This document shows positions 44,033 to 52,976 of a stretch of DNA of 64,000 nt, in pieces. Below the pieces are notes generated by a model that was not told the DNA's origin, did not search any database, and saw nothing but the letters and a program-made list of their open reading frames with translations. Position 1 is the stretch's first letter. Every line of letters starts with the position of its first letter. The stretch covers positions 992,001 through 1,056,000 of the forward strand of contig NZ_JAAFZB010000096.1 of NCBI RefSeq assembly GCF_010692725.1, read 5' to 3'. The translations under genes and the position numbers were made by a program. The stretch comes from Flavihumibacter soli (lineage in GTDB: Bacteria; Bacteroidota; Bacteroidia; Sphingobacteriales; Sphingobacteriaceae).

Positions 44033-45973
44033 TTAAGCCGTCTTCCCGTCCAGTTCTTCATACACCGAATTATTGCTTTTGTATTCCGGGACAATCTCTT
44101 TCATTTTCATCACAACCTGGAGGTCCTTATATTCGCAGCTTAGCCGGATAAGTTCCTCTATATGCTTGTCGATCATTTCGAAGTCGTACTCCCGCACCTG
44201 TGCCACCATGATCTTATCATGATGCGTCGGTACGGTATTTTCAAGGTCGTTCAATAGTTCTTCGTAAAGTTTTTCGCCGGGACGGAGACCGGAGAATTCG
44301 ATGGCAATATCCTGATTCGGTATCAGGCCCGACAGGCGGATCATCTTTTTGGCTAGCTCAACGATCTTAACGGATTTACCCATATCAAAGATAAAGATCT
44401 CGCCCCCTTCGCCCATGGATCCGGCTTCAAGAACGAGGCGGCAGGCTTCAGGAATGGTCATGAAGTAGCGTGTAATATCCGGATGGGTTACAGTAATAGG
44501 ACCGCCTTTCTGAATCTGGGCCTTGAAGCGCGGTATTACCGACCCATTGGAACCCAATACGTTTCCAAAGCGGGTTGTTATAAATTTAGTGACCGCCTTA
44601 CCTTCATGGCCATTGAGATGCGCCAGGCCGTTTGTATACCTGATTTGTCCAATCTTTTTGAAGGAGTTAAAAAGAGACTGCACGTAGATTTCGGCGATGC
44701 GCTTCGATGCTCCCATCACGTTTGTGGGATTAACAGCCTTATCCGTCGAGATCATGACAAACTTCTGTACGCCATATTTAACCGCCAGGTCGGCAATGAT
44801 ACGAGTACCCATGACATTGGTCCGAACTGCTTCGCCCGGATTATGCTCCATCAGGGGCACATGCTTATAAGCGGCGGCATGATAGACATGGTGTGGTTTA
44901 AATGTCTTGAACAGCATTTCCATTCGCGAGGGATCACGAACGTCACCAATAAATGTGTGGAAGTTGTTGGAAAGATTATTTTCCTGCAGTTCCAGCTGCA
45001 TCTCATGCAAAGGCGATTCTGACTGATCATGCAGGATGATCATCTGCGGATGAAACTTCGACACCTGCCTGACGATCTCACTGCCTATGGAACCCGCCGC
45101 GCCCGTAACCAAAACCCGTTTCCCATGCAGCTGTCCGCTGATCACATCATTCTGTATAACGATACCTTCGCGTTCGAGCAGATCCTCGATACGGATATTC
45201 TGGATCTGGCGTGTATTGATCTGCCCGTTGATCCAGCTTTCTACCGGAGGAAGGATCAGGGTTTTAATATCATGCTCAAGGCAGAGATCTACGATAGCAT
45301 TCTTCTTCCCAGGCTGCAGATCCTGATCGGCAATGATCAGGTCATCGATCTTTTCCATTGCCAGCAGCGTTTTTAGTTCAGAAATGTGATATATCTTAAC
45401 ACTATCGATCACTTTACCACGCTTGCGCTCGTCATCATCGATGAAGGCCACTACATTCATGTTCACCTTCTGGTCATGATCAAGGGTGCGTTTGGCAGCC
45501 AACCCAACATCACCAGCACCGTAGATAATAACCCTTCGTTTATCGATCTTCAGATTCTTGACGTAAATAAAGAAGTATTTCACGAGTACGCGGTAAGTGA
45601 TAAGCAGGAGAAAGCTGGTTAGTCCGTTGATGATGAGAACTGCATTGGGTATAATGTGCTGTTTGTCGAAAGTAAACAGGATCACATTGGCCGCGAAGAA
45701 GATCATGTTACTAATAACAATGGCAAACAGGATCCGGAAAGAATCCTGAGCACTGGTATATCGAATGATACCTGCATAGGTCTTTATACTGAAGAATACC
45801 ACCGAGCAGATGACAGCCATAATAAGAAGGTTACGGCTCAGCTCAGCCATATCCATCAGGTGGGTATCGAAATTAAAACGGATAAAATACGCGAAGCACA
45901 GTGAGAGCACCATGCAGGTGAGGTCCAAAGAAAAAATGATCCACCTGGGAACAATATTTATGCGGCTGAACAA
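44033..45973 (-). CDS. WbpM/CapD-type UDP-GlcNAc 4,6-dehydratase (membrane-bound)
   Basis: The 646-residue protein is a long-form nucleotide-sugar dehydratase. Four N-terminal membrane helices occupy about residues 10-125. A first Rossmann-like domain follows (RVIIYGAGDVGLAAKRTLDH near 145), then a catalytic SDR domain with VLVTGAAGSIGSEIVRQVSK near 286, STDKAVNPTNVMGASKR near 415 and FGNVLGSNGSVIPRFK near 478. As in WbpM and PglF, Met stands where short SDRs have the catalytic Tyr. It should convert UDP-GlcNAc to the 4-keto-6-deoxy form, to be reduced by the neighbour at 46999 into UDP-QuiNAc or UDP-FucNAc. It is the last gene of module III but has its own possible promoter 16-30 nt upstream. 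Confidence 0.92.
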   Translation of the reverse strand: MFSRINIVPRWIIFSLDLTCMVLSLCFAYFIRFNFDTHLMDMAELSRNLLIMAVICSVVFFSIKTYAGIIRYTSAQDSFRILFAIVISNMIFFAANVILFTFDKQHIIPNAVLIINGLTSFLLLITYRVLVKYFFIYVKNLKIDKRRVIIYGAGDVGLAAKRTLDHDQKVNMNVVAFIDDDERKRGKVIDSVKIYHISELKTLLAMEKIDDLIIADQDLQPGKKNAIVDLCLEHDIKTLILPPVESWINGQINTRQIQNIRIEDLLEREGIVIQNDVISGQLHGKRVLVTGAAGSIGSEIVRQVSKFHPQMIILHDQSESPLHEMQLELQENNLSNNFHTFIGDVRDPSRMEMLFKTFKPHHVYHAAAYKHVPLMEHNPGEAVRTNVMGTRIIADLAVKYGVQKFVMISTDKAVNPTNVMGASKRIAEIYVQSLFNSFKKIGQIRYTNGLAHLNGHEGKAVTKFITTRFGNVLGSNGSVIPRFKAQIQKGGPITVTHPDITRYFMTIPEACRLVLEAGSMGEGGEIFIFDMGKSVKIVELAKKMIRLSGLIPNQDIAIEFSGLRPGEKLYEELLNDLENTVPTHHDKIMVAQVREYDFEMIDKHIEELIRLSCEYKDLQVVMKMKEIVPEYKSNNSVYEELDGKTA

Positions 45974-45995
45974 GATAATCAGGTTTTAATTCGTA

Positions 45996-46003
45996 CAAAA
46001 ATA
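45996..46003 (-). promoter_or_regulatory. Putative Bacteroidota -7 promoter box
   Basis: The minus strand reads TATTTTTG, a full TAnnTTTG match, 23 nt before the dehydratase start in the 55-nt gap after the WecA-like gene. There is no clear -33 box. A T-rich stretch lies just upstream. Confidence 0.36.
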
Positions 46004-46028
46004 CATTAATCAACTTAATTTTTTTTTA

Positions 46029-47006
46029 CTACGAACTTACGGAATAAGAATTCCCATAAGCCCGCGCATATGCGTACAACAAAGAAAGCGCCAGAAGAAG
46101 CACGATCGCAAAACCAACCTCGAATAATACACTATAATTCTGGCTGATCACATAAATTACTAAGAAGTTAACGATAATTTGAAGAACAGCATACAAAAAA
46201 GCGACTAAACGATGGGACAGCCCCCGCTCATTGCTCAGCTTCTGATATGCATGCGAGCGATGAGCTTCAAAGATATTTTCGCCCTTGAAAAGCCTGATAA
46301 AGATGGTTAGTACCGCATCTACTCCATACACAGCGAGTAGCAGTATATACAAGAATTCATTAGTTTTTAAAATCAGCAGGAGTAGAGAAAAGATCACAAT
46401 AAAAGCCATGGATACACTCCCTACGTCACCTGCAAAACAACGGGCCTTTCGCCTGAAGTTAAAATAGAGAAAGACGAGTAGCGCCACCATGGTTATGATA
46501 AGAATATCTCCGTTAATAAATCCTTCTGATTGGTTTATCCAAAACAAAGTTGCCACAAGTGCAAGACTGTATATGCCGGTAATTCCATTGATACCATCCA
46601 TGAAATTGTAGGCATTGATCGTTCCTATAACTAGTACATAGGAGACAACAACCACCCATATCGGCAACTGGAACAGGCGGAGCTCAAAAAACAGGAAGGT
46701 AACAGCCATCAGATGAAAAACGATGCGTAGCTTGCTGGAGGCCGTATGAATATCATCCCAGAAACTGATGAAGCTGATACAAAGCAGGCCCAGGAGTAGA
46801 TTATGGTATTCAAACCCTGCATACAGTGAGTAGCAGAGGATCGCTACAGGAAAGATGATACCCCCACCTCTCAGCGTCACCTCCGAGTGTGAGCTGCGCT
46901 CATTTGGATGGTCGATAATGTTGTACCTGTCGGCGATGTAAAAGTACAGCAACTCCAAAAGCAGGAAGATGAAGGCAAACAGGATATAGATGATCGGGTT
47001 AAGCAT
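46029..47006 (-). CDS. WecA/WbpL-like UDP-HexNAc:undecaprenyl-P HexNAc-1-P transferase
   Basis: The 325-residue protein has about ten membrane helices and the motifs of the MraY/WecA family: DHPNERSSH near residue 35, FWDDIHTASSKLR near 83, YNFMDGINGITG near 133 (the catalytic Asp region), RKARCFAGDVGSV near 187 and HRSHAYQKLSNERGLSH near 250. It should start the module III unit by transferring a HexNAc-1-P to undecaprenyl phosphate. In Pseudomonas, WbpL accepts the FucNAc or QuiNAc product made by WbpM-type partners, and those genes flank this one. It overlaps the epimerase/reductase gene by 8 nt. It is a different enzyme type from the initiating transferases at 1724 and 15579. Confidence 0.9.
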   Translation of the reverse strand: MLNPIIYILFAFIFLLLELLYFYIADRYNIIDHPNERSSHSEVTLRGGGIIFPVAILCYSLYAGFEYHNLLLGLLCISFISFWDDIHTASSKLRIVFHLMAVTFLFFELRLFQLPIWVVVVSYVLVIGTINAYNFMDGINGITGIYSLALVATLFWINQSEGFINGDILIITMVALLVFLYFNFRRKARCFAGDVGSVSMAFIVIFSLLLLILKTNEFLYILLLAVYGVDAVLTIFIRLFKGENIFEAHRSHAYQKLSNERGLSHRLVAFLYAVLQIIVNFLVIYVISQNYSVLFEVGFAIVLLLALSLLYAYARAYGNSYSVSS

Positions 47007-47910
47007 TCTTAAAAGCCCTTCCGGTTTTTATTATGCCATCACGGGCCGATAAAGGTAAGTCCTTTTTTATAGCTAATTTAATATTTTCATTGCTTACCAC
47101 GTAACTTTCTGTCAGCTTATGTAAGCGTTCCGTTGTTAATGGCAAGTGAAGTTTGTCCCCTGCACGGGCCAGTCCTTCGACTAAGGCGGCAGGTATCTTC
47201 CATAAGCGGGCTCGCTTGCCCAGGGCTTCGCTTAGCAGCCTGATCAAATCGTTCGTGGAAAGGGCCTCGTCGTCAGCCAGATTATAAGTTCCGCCTGGAA
47301 TATCATCGCGGCCGATGATTTCTTTGATAACAAAGCAAAGATTATCAACACTAAGAAACGAGCGTTTGTTATCAAAGGCTGCTAATGGGTATGGTATACC
47401 GGTGGCTACCAGCTTGTATAATAAATTCAGATTTCCCTTGTTTCCCGGACCATGGATCATGCATGGCCTTAGGATGAAATACGATTTTCCTTCAGGCAGC
47501 GGCTGCGCACGAATATATTCTTCGGCCAACAGCTTTGATTTACCATAGTGTGTCTGCGGATCGGGCCTGCGGTCCTCCTTGAGAACGCCGTCTACCGAAT
47601 CGGCTGCTGCTTTAACCGAGCTTATAAAGATGAATTTCCGTGCTTTAGACTGAAGAAAAGCATCGTAAAGCTGCTTTGTTAATTCATAGTTCACTTGGTA
47701 ATACTCCTCCGACCGAGATACTTTTCTAAGATCATGCGCTTTGCCAGCAAGATGGATAATTGCAGAAACATCTCCCGTCAGATCTTCTTTCCAATCAGCC
47801 CTAAGATTCAGCGGTTTGATGAGATAACTGCCCGGATTTAAATATCCGATCAGGTTTTTACCAACGAAACCGCTCGCTCCACTAACTAATAGATCTCTCT
47901 GTGTCTTCAT
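46999..47910 (-). CDS. NAD-dependent epimerase/reductase (WbpK/WbpV-like)
   Basis: The 303-residue SDR has the NAD-binding start LLVSGASGFVGKNLIGYL, an IIHLAGKAHDLR segment near residue 52, the catalytic Ser (KFIFISSVKAA) and YGKSKLLAEEY with the Tyr-Lys pair near 142. IHGPGNKGNLNLLY follows. This pattern (LAGKAHDL) is typical of the WbpV/WbpK/WbjF group, which reduce the 4-keto group of UDP-4-keto-6-deoxy-GlcNAc to give UDP-QuiNAc or UDP-FucNAc. Its neighbours, the WbpM-type dehydratase and the WbpL-like transferase, fit this. The final stereochemistry at C4 is not readable from sequence. Its start overlaps the WbuB-like gene by 4 nt. Confidence 0.87.
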   Translation of the reverse strand: MKTQRDLLVSGASGFVGKNLIGYLNPGSYLIKPLNLRADWKEDLTGDVSAIIHLAGKAHDLRKVSRSEEYYQVNYELTKQLYDAFLQSKARKFIFISSVKAAADSVDGVLKEDRRPDPQTHYGKSKLLAEEYIRAQPLPEGKSYFILRPCMIHGPGNKGNLNLLYKLVATGIPYPLAAFDNKRSFLSVDNLCFVIKEIIGRDDIPGGTYNLADDEALSTNDLIRLLSEALGKRARLWKIPAALVEGLARAGDKLHLPLTTERLHKLTESYVVSNENIKLAIKKDLPLSARDGIIKTGRAFKNA

Positions 47911-49169
47911 CTATCTAAAACCTTGTTAACCAGATTAACGTACTGGCTGGTTACCGCTTCTTTGGTATAGGTCCGGAGAATAGTTTTATAACCGTTTACA
48001 GCTAGACGACTTAATATGGACCGATCATTAAGAACTTCCCTAATGCTCGCGGTCAGTAAGCTGTTTTTTTTGCTCAGGTCATCTGCTTCAATAAGAATAG
48101 CAGCGTCGGAATCCTTTAGAAAATTATTTAACGGAGTATTTTTACCTGAGATCACCAGCAAGGGCTTTGCACAAGCCATGATGGTATAAACTTTGGAAGG
48201 AAAGCCCTGACCATCCATCTGGGGCGACATAAAAATAAAATGCAGATCTGCGTAGGCTACTAAGGCAGGCATATGCTCTCTGGATTGATAGGGTATCAAA
48301 TGAATGTTTTTAAGACCATAACGTTTGATGTCGTCCTGAAGCTTTTGTTTCATCACCCCCTCACCGATGATCCAGAATTCTACAGGCTGGTCACTAAAAT
48401 TCCTCGCAACTTCGATCAATGGTTCCCAATCCTGCGCATGCCCGATATTACCTGCGTACATAAGTTTCAGAACGCCTTCTTTCGGCGGGAACAGCTGCTG
48501 ATCGATATGGGTACTCCCATTAATGATTGGCCTGTATATTTCAGTATCTACAAAATTGGGAATAATATGCAGTTTGGAAGTATCTGTAAAACGGCTTACT
48601 ATCGTTTGGTAAAATACAGAATCGATTGTTGTCACAGCATCTGACTGATTATATACCAGTCTCTCTAATCCCTTCAGCGCGTTAATTACGGGTTTAAATG
48701 TTCGATTTCCCTGATTAATTAGGAAATCGGGATAGATCTCCTGAACATTATAGATGACTTTAGCGCCCTTAAGCCGGCCGATAATAAGCGAAACTAATCC
48801 GATTGTGAGTGGTGGAGAAGGCGATAAGATCAATGAAATGTTTCTTTCAGTTAGGCCCAGGATAAGAGATACAAAGTGCCAATAAACAAATCCCAACACC
48901 CTTAAAAAAAAGCTCTGAAATTTTTTCTGCGGAACATGAAGTACCCGTATCCCGTTAAATCTGCTTTCATAGTAAAGACCACCCAGCCTGGCTTTCAGAG
49001 CCTGCTTCTTTAATTCATTGTGAAGAACATTATAGTGGGGAGTTGTTGTCAGCACAGTAACTTCAAATCCTTCTTCAATAAATTTTAAAGCAATATCATT
49101 ATACAAGTAAGCTGTTGATACGCCGTCAGGACTAAAAACAATACTATGTATCAGTAATTTCTTTTTCAT
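47907..49169 (-). CDS. WbuB-like GT4 glycosyltransferase (probable L-FucNAc transferase)
   Basis: The 420-residue GT-B protein has the WbuB pattern: LLIHSIVFSPDGVSTAYLYND at the start (first 20 residues of the acceptor loop), VTVLTTTPHYNVLHNEL near 40, IYNVQEIYPDFLINQG near 140, LKLMYAGNIGHAQDWEPLIE near 235, and FMSPQMDGQGFPSKVYTIMA near 318. WbuB and its Pseudomonas counterpart follow the FucNAc genes and are thought to transfer L-FucNAc onto the first lipid-linked sugar. Here it sits between the CapG-type epimerase and the C4 reductase, the same order as in E. coli O26 and Pseudomonas O11 clusters. The start is clear, with a 16-nt gap to the gene before it. Confidence 0.87.
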   Translation of the reverse strand: MKKKLLIHSIVFSPDGVSTAYLYNDIALKFIEEGFEVTVLTTTPHYNVLHNELKKQALKARLGGLYYESRFNGIRVLHVPQKKFQSFFLRVLGFVYWHFVSLILGLTERNISLILSPSPPLTIGLVSLIIGRLKGAKVIYNVQEIYPDFLINQGNRTFKPVINALKGLERLVYNQSDAVTTIDSVFYQTIVSRFTDTSKLHIIPNFVDTEIYRPIINGSTHIDQQLFPPKEGVLKLMYAGNIGHAQDWEPLIEVARNFSDQPVEFWIIGEGVMKQKLQDDIKRYGLKNIHLIPYQSREHMPALVAYADLHFIFMSPQMDGQGFPSKVYTIMACAKPLLVISGKNTPLNNFLKDSDAAILIEADDLSKKNSLLTASIREVLNDRSILSRLAVNGYKTILRTYTKEAVTSQYVNLVNKVLDR

Positions 49170-49185
49170 AAACTGGGTTCATTCT

Positions 49186-50322
49186 CTATACAGACTCAGA
49201 CCAGACAACCCGTTTAATATAATCAACATAACTAATGATGATTCTCACCATTTTATCAGAAACATTTGGCATACTGTAATCTGCCACCGTTCTAAAAATC
49301 CTTTCATCCCTATTTAAGACTGCTAACTGCGATAAGCCCTGCATGATTCGCTCAGGATTCAGACCAACCATCATTACGGAGGCCTCTTCCATCGCTTCCG
49401 GGCGTTCATGTGCATCACGGATATTCAGAGCAGGAAAATTCAGTATAGAAGATTCCTCTGAGATGGTTCCGCTGTCTGATAACACGGCATAGGATTTCAT
49501 TTGAAGGGCGTTGTAGTCATTGAATCCCATCGGCTTTAAAAATTGAATCTCCGGTCTGACAGTGATATTCTTTGATTCAATCATCTTACGCGTACGAGGG
49601 TGTGTACTAACAATGATCGGAAAGCCATACTTCTCAGCGATCAAGTTGAGACTCGTCATCAGGCCCAGAAAGTTCTTGTCGCTGTTAATATTCTCTTCCC
49701 GGTGGGAGGAGACCACAAAAAATTTATGTTCTTCTAAATTCAGGCGTTGTAATATATCGGAAGAATTGATACTGGGCAAGTTGTGATTAAGCACTTCCAA
49801 CATCGGAGACCCCGTTTTAATGATACGATCGGCAGGGAGGCCTTCACGCAACAGGTATTCCCTGGCTATATCGCTGTAGGTCAGGTTAATATCAGAGATG
49901 TGGTCCACTATCTTCCTGTTTGTTTCTTCGGGTACCCGCTGATCGAAGCATCGGTTTCCCGCTTCCATATGAAAAATAGGTATATGACGCTTTTTAGCCG
50001 GGATAGCACACAGACAGGAATTAGTATCACCTAAGACCAGGAAGGCGTCAGGCCGTTCTTTTTCCAGAACCGGCTCAATATTAATCAATATTTTGCCGAT
50101 CGTCTCAGTGGCAGTGGTCCCTGCTGCTTCGAGAAAGTAATCCGGCTTTCTCAAACCCAGGTCATCAAAGAAGATCTGATTCAGTTCGTAATCATAATTT
50201 TGACCGGTGTGCACCAGAATATGGTCGATCGCTGGTGAAGCATCCAACGCCTGTAAAACACGGGAAAGTCTTATAATTTCCGGGCGGGTGCCGACCACGG
50301 TAAGTACTTTTAATTTTTTCAT
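49186..50322 (-). CDS. UDP-N-acetyl-hexosamine 2-epimerase, CapG/WbjD/FnlC type
   Basis: The 378-residue protein shows the epimerase-2 motifs VVGTRPEIIRLSRVLQ (residues 9-24), HTGQNYDYELNQIFFDDL near 38, PIFHMEAGNRCFDQRVPEE near 117 (the MEAGNR-C form marks the CapG subgroup), VSSHREENI near 208 and the UDP-contact segment SDSGTISEESSIL near 282. It should convert UDP-N-acetyl-L-pneumosamine (6-deoxy-L-talosamine form) to UDP-N-acetyl-L-fucosamine, the last step of the CapE-CapF-CapG route. It lies 76 nt downstream of the CapF-type gene and 16 nt upstream of the WbuB-like gene. Confidence 0.92.
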   Translation of the reverse strand: MKKLKVLTVVGTRPEIIRLSRVLQALDASPAIDHILVHTGQNYDYELNQIFFDDLGLRKPDYFLEAAGTTATETIGKILINIEPVLEKERPDAFLVLGDTNSCLCAIPAKKRHIPIFHMEAGNRCFDQRVPEETNRKIVDHISDINLTYSDIAREYLLREGLPADRIIKTGSPMLEVLNHNLPSINSSDILQRLNLEEHKFFVVSSHREENINSDKNFLGLMTSLNLIAEKYGFPIIVSTHPRTRKMIESKNITVRPEIQFLKPMGFNDYNALQMKSYAVLSDSGTISEESSILNFPALNIRDAHERPEAMEEASVMMVGLNPERIMQGLSQLAVLNRDERIFRTVADYSMPNVSDKMVRIIISYVDYIKRVVWSESV

Positions 50323-50397
50323 TTTATTTATTTAAGGTAGCAAAGCCGGTTATTCGATGTTCTTAATCTCGGGGTCAGTATAACAGATCCGATTTAA

Positions 50398-51549
50398 TCA
50401 GACCTCTACAAAATAGGTATCAGGGCTTGAGGGATCGAACGGTTCATTGATCCAGAAAATTGTAATCAGTTCTTCCTGTCCTATATTGGTTATATTGTGG
50501 GTATACCAAACAGGCATATCCACATACGAAGGACTTTCACCGTCCAGGTAATAATTAATGACGTCTTCCGTCCCTATCTTCCTTAATTGGATCCGTGCCT
50601 TGCCTTTAATAACCGCAAACCGTTCAGCTTTACGGGTATGAAAATGATTACCCCTCGTGATGCCGGGAACAGTGGTTGAATAGGATGTCTGGCCCGAAGT
50701 ATCCGTACGCGCTATCTCCACAAACTGTCCCCGGTTATCAATATTTAGTTTGAAGGGATGGGGATAATAGCTTTCAGGGACATAGCATCTATACGTATTA
50801 AACAGGGCTTTTTCAAATGGGTCCCTTAGATCAGGGAAAGCACCATTATCCAAGTAGCCTGACTTATAAGATTCAAGCAGTTCCAGTATCCTGGAAACTC
50901 TCACCTTATATGGCGCACGAATATTGTACCTTAACACACCTTTTACCCTTCCCATTACATACTGCGGATCAACGATCAGTTTATATATTTCCTCAACCAA
51001 GTCACTCACATAGATCAGGGAAACTTCCGAGTCAGTATTGATCCGGGGTTCCATGCCATGTGTCAGCTGGTAACAAAAGGTAGCAACGACAGAATTATAG
51101 AAGGGCCTACCGAAAGGGCCGAAGACATTCGGAATTACTAATCCTGTAACAACGGCCTGAGTGCTTTCAGCCCATGACTCCAGAGCAAGCCTGCCCGCCC
51201 GTTTCGACCTTCCATACAGGCTATCATTTTCTTCCTGGGTGGACGAAGAGAACAGAATATGGGGCTTGACTTCTGCTGCTTCACATGCGGCAATAAGCTG
51301 ATTGATCAGACCAACGTTCGTATCATAAAGGACCTGGGAGTCCTCGTGACGATTGAGGGCAGCCAGATGTACAACTGCGTCACAATTTTCAACAAATTTC
51401 TGGAGCTGATCGCTATTACCTTCGTCAAAAAGATGTTTCTGAAAAGATACCAACTCAACATCCTTCAATCCCAAGAAATTGCTCAGATGAGAACCCACAA
51501 AGCCATGCTGCCCTGTAATCCCTACTCGTATTTTTCCCATAAATTCCAT
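50398..51549 (-). CDS. CapF/WbjC/FnlB-type bifunctional reductase-epimerase
   Basis: The 383-residue protein has two domains. The N-terminal SDR domain (VGITGQHGFVGSHLSNFLG, VVHLAALNRHED near residue 58, YGRSKRAGRLALE near 112) should reduce the 4-keto group. The C-terminal cupin domain (about 255-383; GITRGNHFHTRKAERFAVI, then MPVWYTHNITNIG) should epimerise C3. Together they make UDP-N-acetyl-6-deoxy-L-talosamine from the CapE product, as shown for S. aureus CapF. The initiator may be Met1 (51549) or Met4 (51540); either way it overlaps the cupin gene. Both domains look complete, with the His metal ligands of the cupin present. Confidence 0.93.
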   Translation of the reverse strand: MEFMGKIRVGITGQHGFVGSHLSNFLGLKDVELVSFQKHLFDEGNSDQLQKFVENCDAVVHLAALNRHEDSQVLYDTNVGLINQLIAACEAAEVKPHILFSSSTQEENDSLYGRSKRAGRLALESWAESTQAVVTGLVIPNVFGPFGRPFYNSVVATFCYQLTHGMEPRINTDSEVSLIYVSDLVEEIYKLIVDPQYVMGRVKGVLRYNIRAPYKVRVSRILELLESYKSGYLDNGAFPDLRDPFEKALFNTYRCYVPESYYPHPFKLNIDNRGQFVEIARTDTSGQTSYSTTVPGITRGNHFHTRKAERFAVIKGKARIQLRKIGTEDVINYYLDGESPSYVDMPVWYTHNITNIGQEELITIFWINEPFDPSSPDTYFVEV

Positions 51550-51962
51550 TTATCTGCGGGGTACCTAAAATCGTCCGCTTTCGATTGATCCAGGGTGTTG
51601 TTTGAAAAGACCACCAGCTTTGAGTTTTCAGTACTTGCCCGAAATCCGTTTGCATATCCCCCAGGGATATATAGAACGTCCGGTCGCTCCGCTTCCAGGT
51701 TGAATGTAAATATTCGGGAATCTTTACCGGAATTCTCATCATCTATCTCAACGATCTTCACTTCAAAGGAGCCCTGGGCACAGTAGAACCATTTCTCCTC
51801 AAAGCGGTGCGCCTGCCAGGCACGTACGATGCGGGTTGATGCAGGCCTGATCACGTACATTCTTTGAACAGGTGCCATATCAAACTCATTATACGAGAAC
51901 AGTCCGCCGCGTTCATCCTGATTTGATGCACATACTATGAGATGGGGCACCTGCTTATTCAT
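51522..51962 (-). CDS. WxcM-like/dTDP-4-keto-sugar epimerase-type cupin protein
   Basis: The 146-residue protein is a single cupin domain: MAPVQRMYVIRPASTRIVRAW, QAHRFEEKWFYCAQGSFEVK near residue 50, and DVLYIPGGYANGFRAST near 93. It resembles the dTDP-4-dehydrorhamnose 3,5-epimerase-like or WxcM-like group. It lies between the CapE- and CapF-type genes and overlaps both (8 nt and 28 nt), so it is part of the same translation unit. In the E. coli fnl cluster a cupin (WbuC) is also found, but the order differs. It may act on the CapE product or stabilise it; I cannot tell whether it keeps activity of its own. Confidence 0.78.
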   Translation of the reverse strand: MNKQVPHLIVCASNQDERGGLFSYNEFDMAPVQRMYVIRPASTRIVRAWQAHRFEEKWFYCAQGSFEVKIVEIDDENSGKDSRIFTFNLEAERPDVLYIPGGYANGFRASTENSKLVVFSNNTLDQSKADDFRYPADKWNLWEKYE

Positions 51963-52971
51963 GTCCTTTCATCGCTTCCTGGATCACCGGGAGTTTAATG
52001 AGCAGCTCTTTCATGCCTTCAGCATTGAGCTGGGCAGTATTATGTGAGTGATAGTCATCAACTTTTGACACATCAATTTCACCCTCAGAAAAATATTGGT
52101 TGTAATTCAAATTCCGGTTATCGGCAGGAATACGATAAAAATCACCCATATCTTCGGCCTTGATCATTTCCTCACGGGTACAGAGTGTTTCATATAACTT
52201 TTCGCCATGCCGGGTTCCAATGATCCTGATCTCATTATTTGCCTTGCATAGATCCTTAATTGCCTGAGCCAGGTCACCGATCGTCCCGGCCGGAGCTTTA
52301 TTTACAAATAGGTCACCCTGATTCCCGTTAGTAAACGCAAATAAAACCAACTCCACTGCTTCCTCCAGTGACATTAGAAAACGGGTCATATTCGGATCAG
52401 TCAGTGTTAGCGGACTTCCTTCTTTTATTTGTTTAATAAACAAGGGGATAACCGAACCCCTCGATGCCATCACGTTACCGTACCTCGTGAGACAAACGAT
52501 CGTTTTATTATCTATAATATTTCTTGAAGCGGCTATGGCCACCTTTTCCATCAAAGCCTTCGATATACCCATAGCATTAATGGGATAGGCTGCTTTATCG
52601 GTGCTCAGGCAAATTACCCTTTCAACATTATTTGCTATTGCAGCATCAATCGTGTTTTGGGTTCCAAACACATTTGTTTTGGTAGCTTCGATGGGAAAAA
52701 ATTCACAAGAAGGAACCTGTTTTAATGCGGCGGCATGGAAAACATAGTTTACTCCGCGCATGGCTCTTTCAATGCTCCCATAATCGCGAACATCGCCAAT
52801 ATAGAATTTCAACTTCTCACTCTTAAGCTGATTACGCATATCATCCTGTTTCTTTTCATCACGTGAAAAGATGCGTATCTCCTTTATGTCAGTATCCAAA
52901 AACCGGTTAAGTACAGCGTTTCCAAAAGAACCTGTGCCGCCTGTGATCAATAAAATTTTGTCCAGAAACAT
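51955..52971 (-). CDS. CapE/WbjB/FnlA-type UDP-GlcNAc 4,6-dehydratase/5-epimerase
   Basis: The 338-residue SDR protein has the NAD(P) loop LLITGGTGSFGNAVLNRFL (residues 7-25), the CapE-specific IFSRDEKKQDDMRNQL near 34, VFHAAALKQVPSCEFFP near 78, STDKAAYPINAMGISKALME near 122 (Met in place of the usual Tyr, as in the family) and YGNVMASRGSVIP near 163. It should dehydrate UDP-GlcNAc and invert C5, giving the 6-deoxy-L-arabino-4-hexulose that enters the FucNAc route. It begins the CapE, cupin, CapF, CapG block. The next gene upstream, the HisF-like amidotransferase part, ends only 5 nt away. Confidence 0.92.
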   Translation of the reverse strand: MFLDKILLITGGTGSFGNAVLNRFLDTDIKEIRIFSRDEKKQDDMRNQLKSEKLKFYIGDVRDYGSIERAMRGVNYVFHAAALKQVPSCEFFPIEATKTNVFGTQNTIDAAIANNVERVICLSTDKAAYPINAMGISKALMEKVAIAASRNIIDNKTIVCLTRYGNVMASRGSVIPLFIKQIKEGSPLTLTDPNMTRFLMSLEEAVELVLFAFTNGNQGDLFVNKAPAGTIGDLAQAIKDLCKANNEIRIIGTRHGEKLYETLCTREEMIKAEDMGDFYRIPADNRNLNYNQYFSEGEIDVSKVDDYHSHNTAQLNAEGMKELLIKLPVIQEAMKGHE

Positions 52972-52976
52972 TAATG

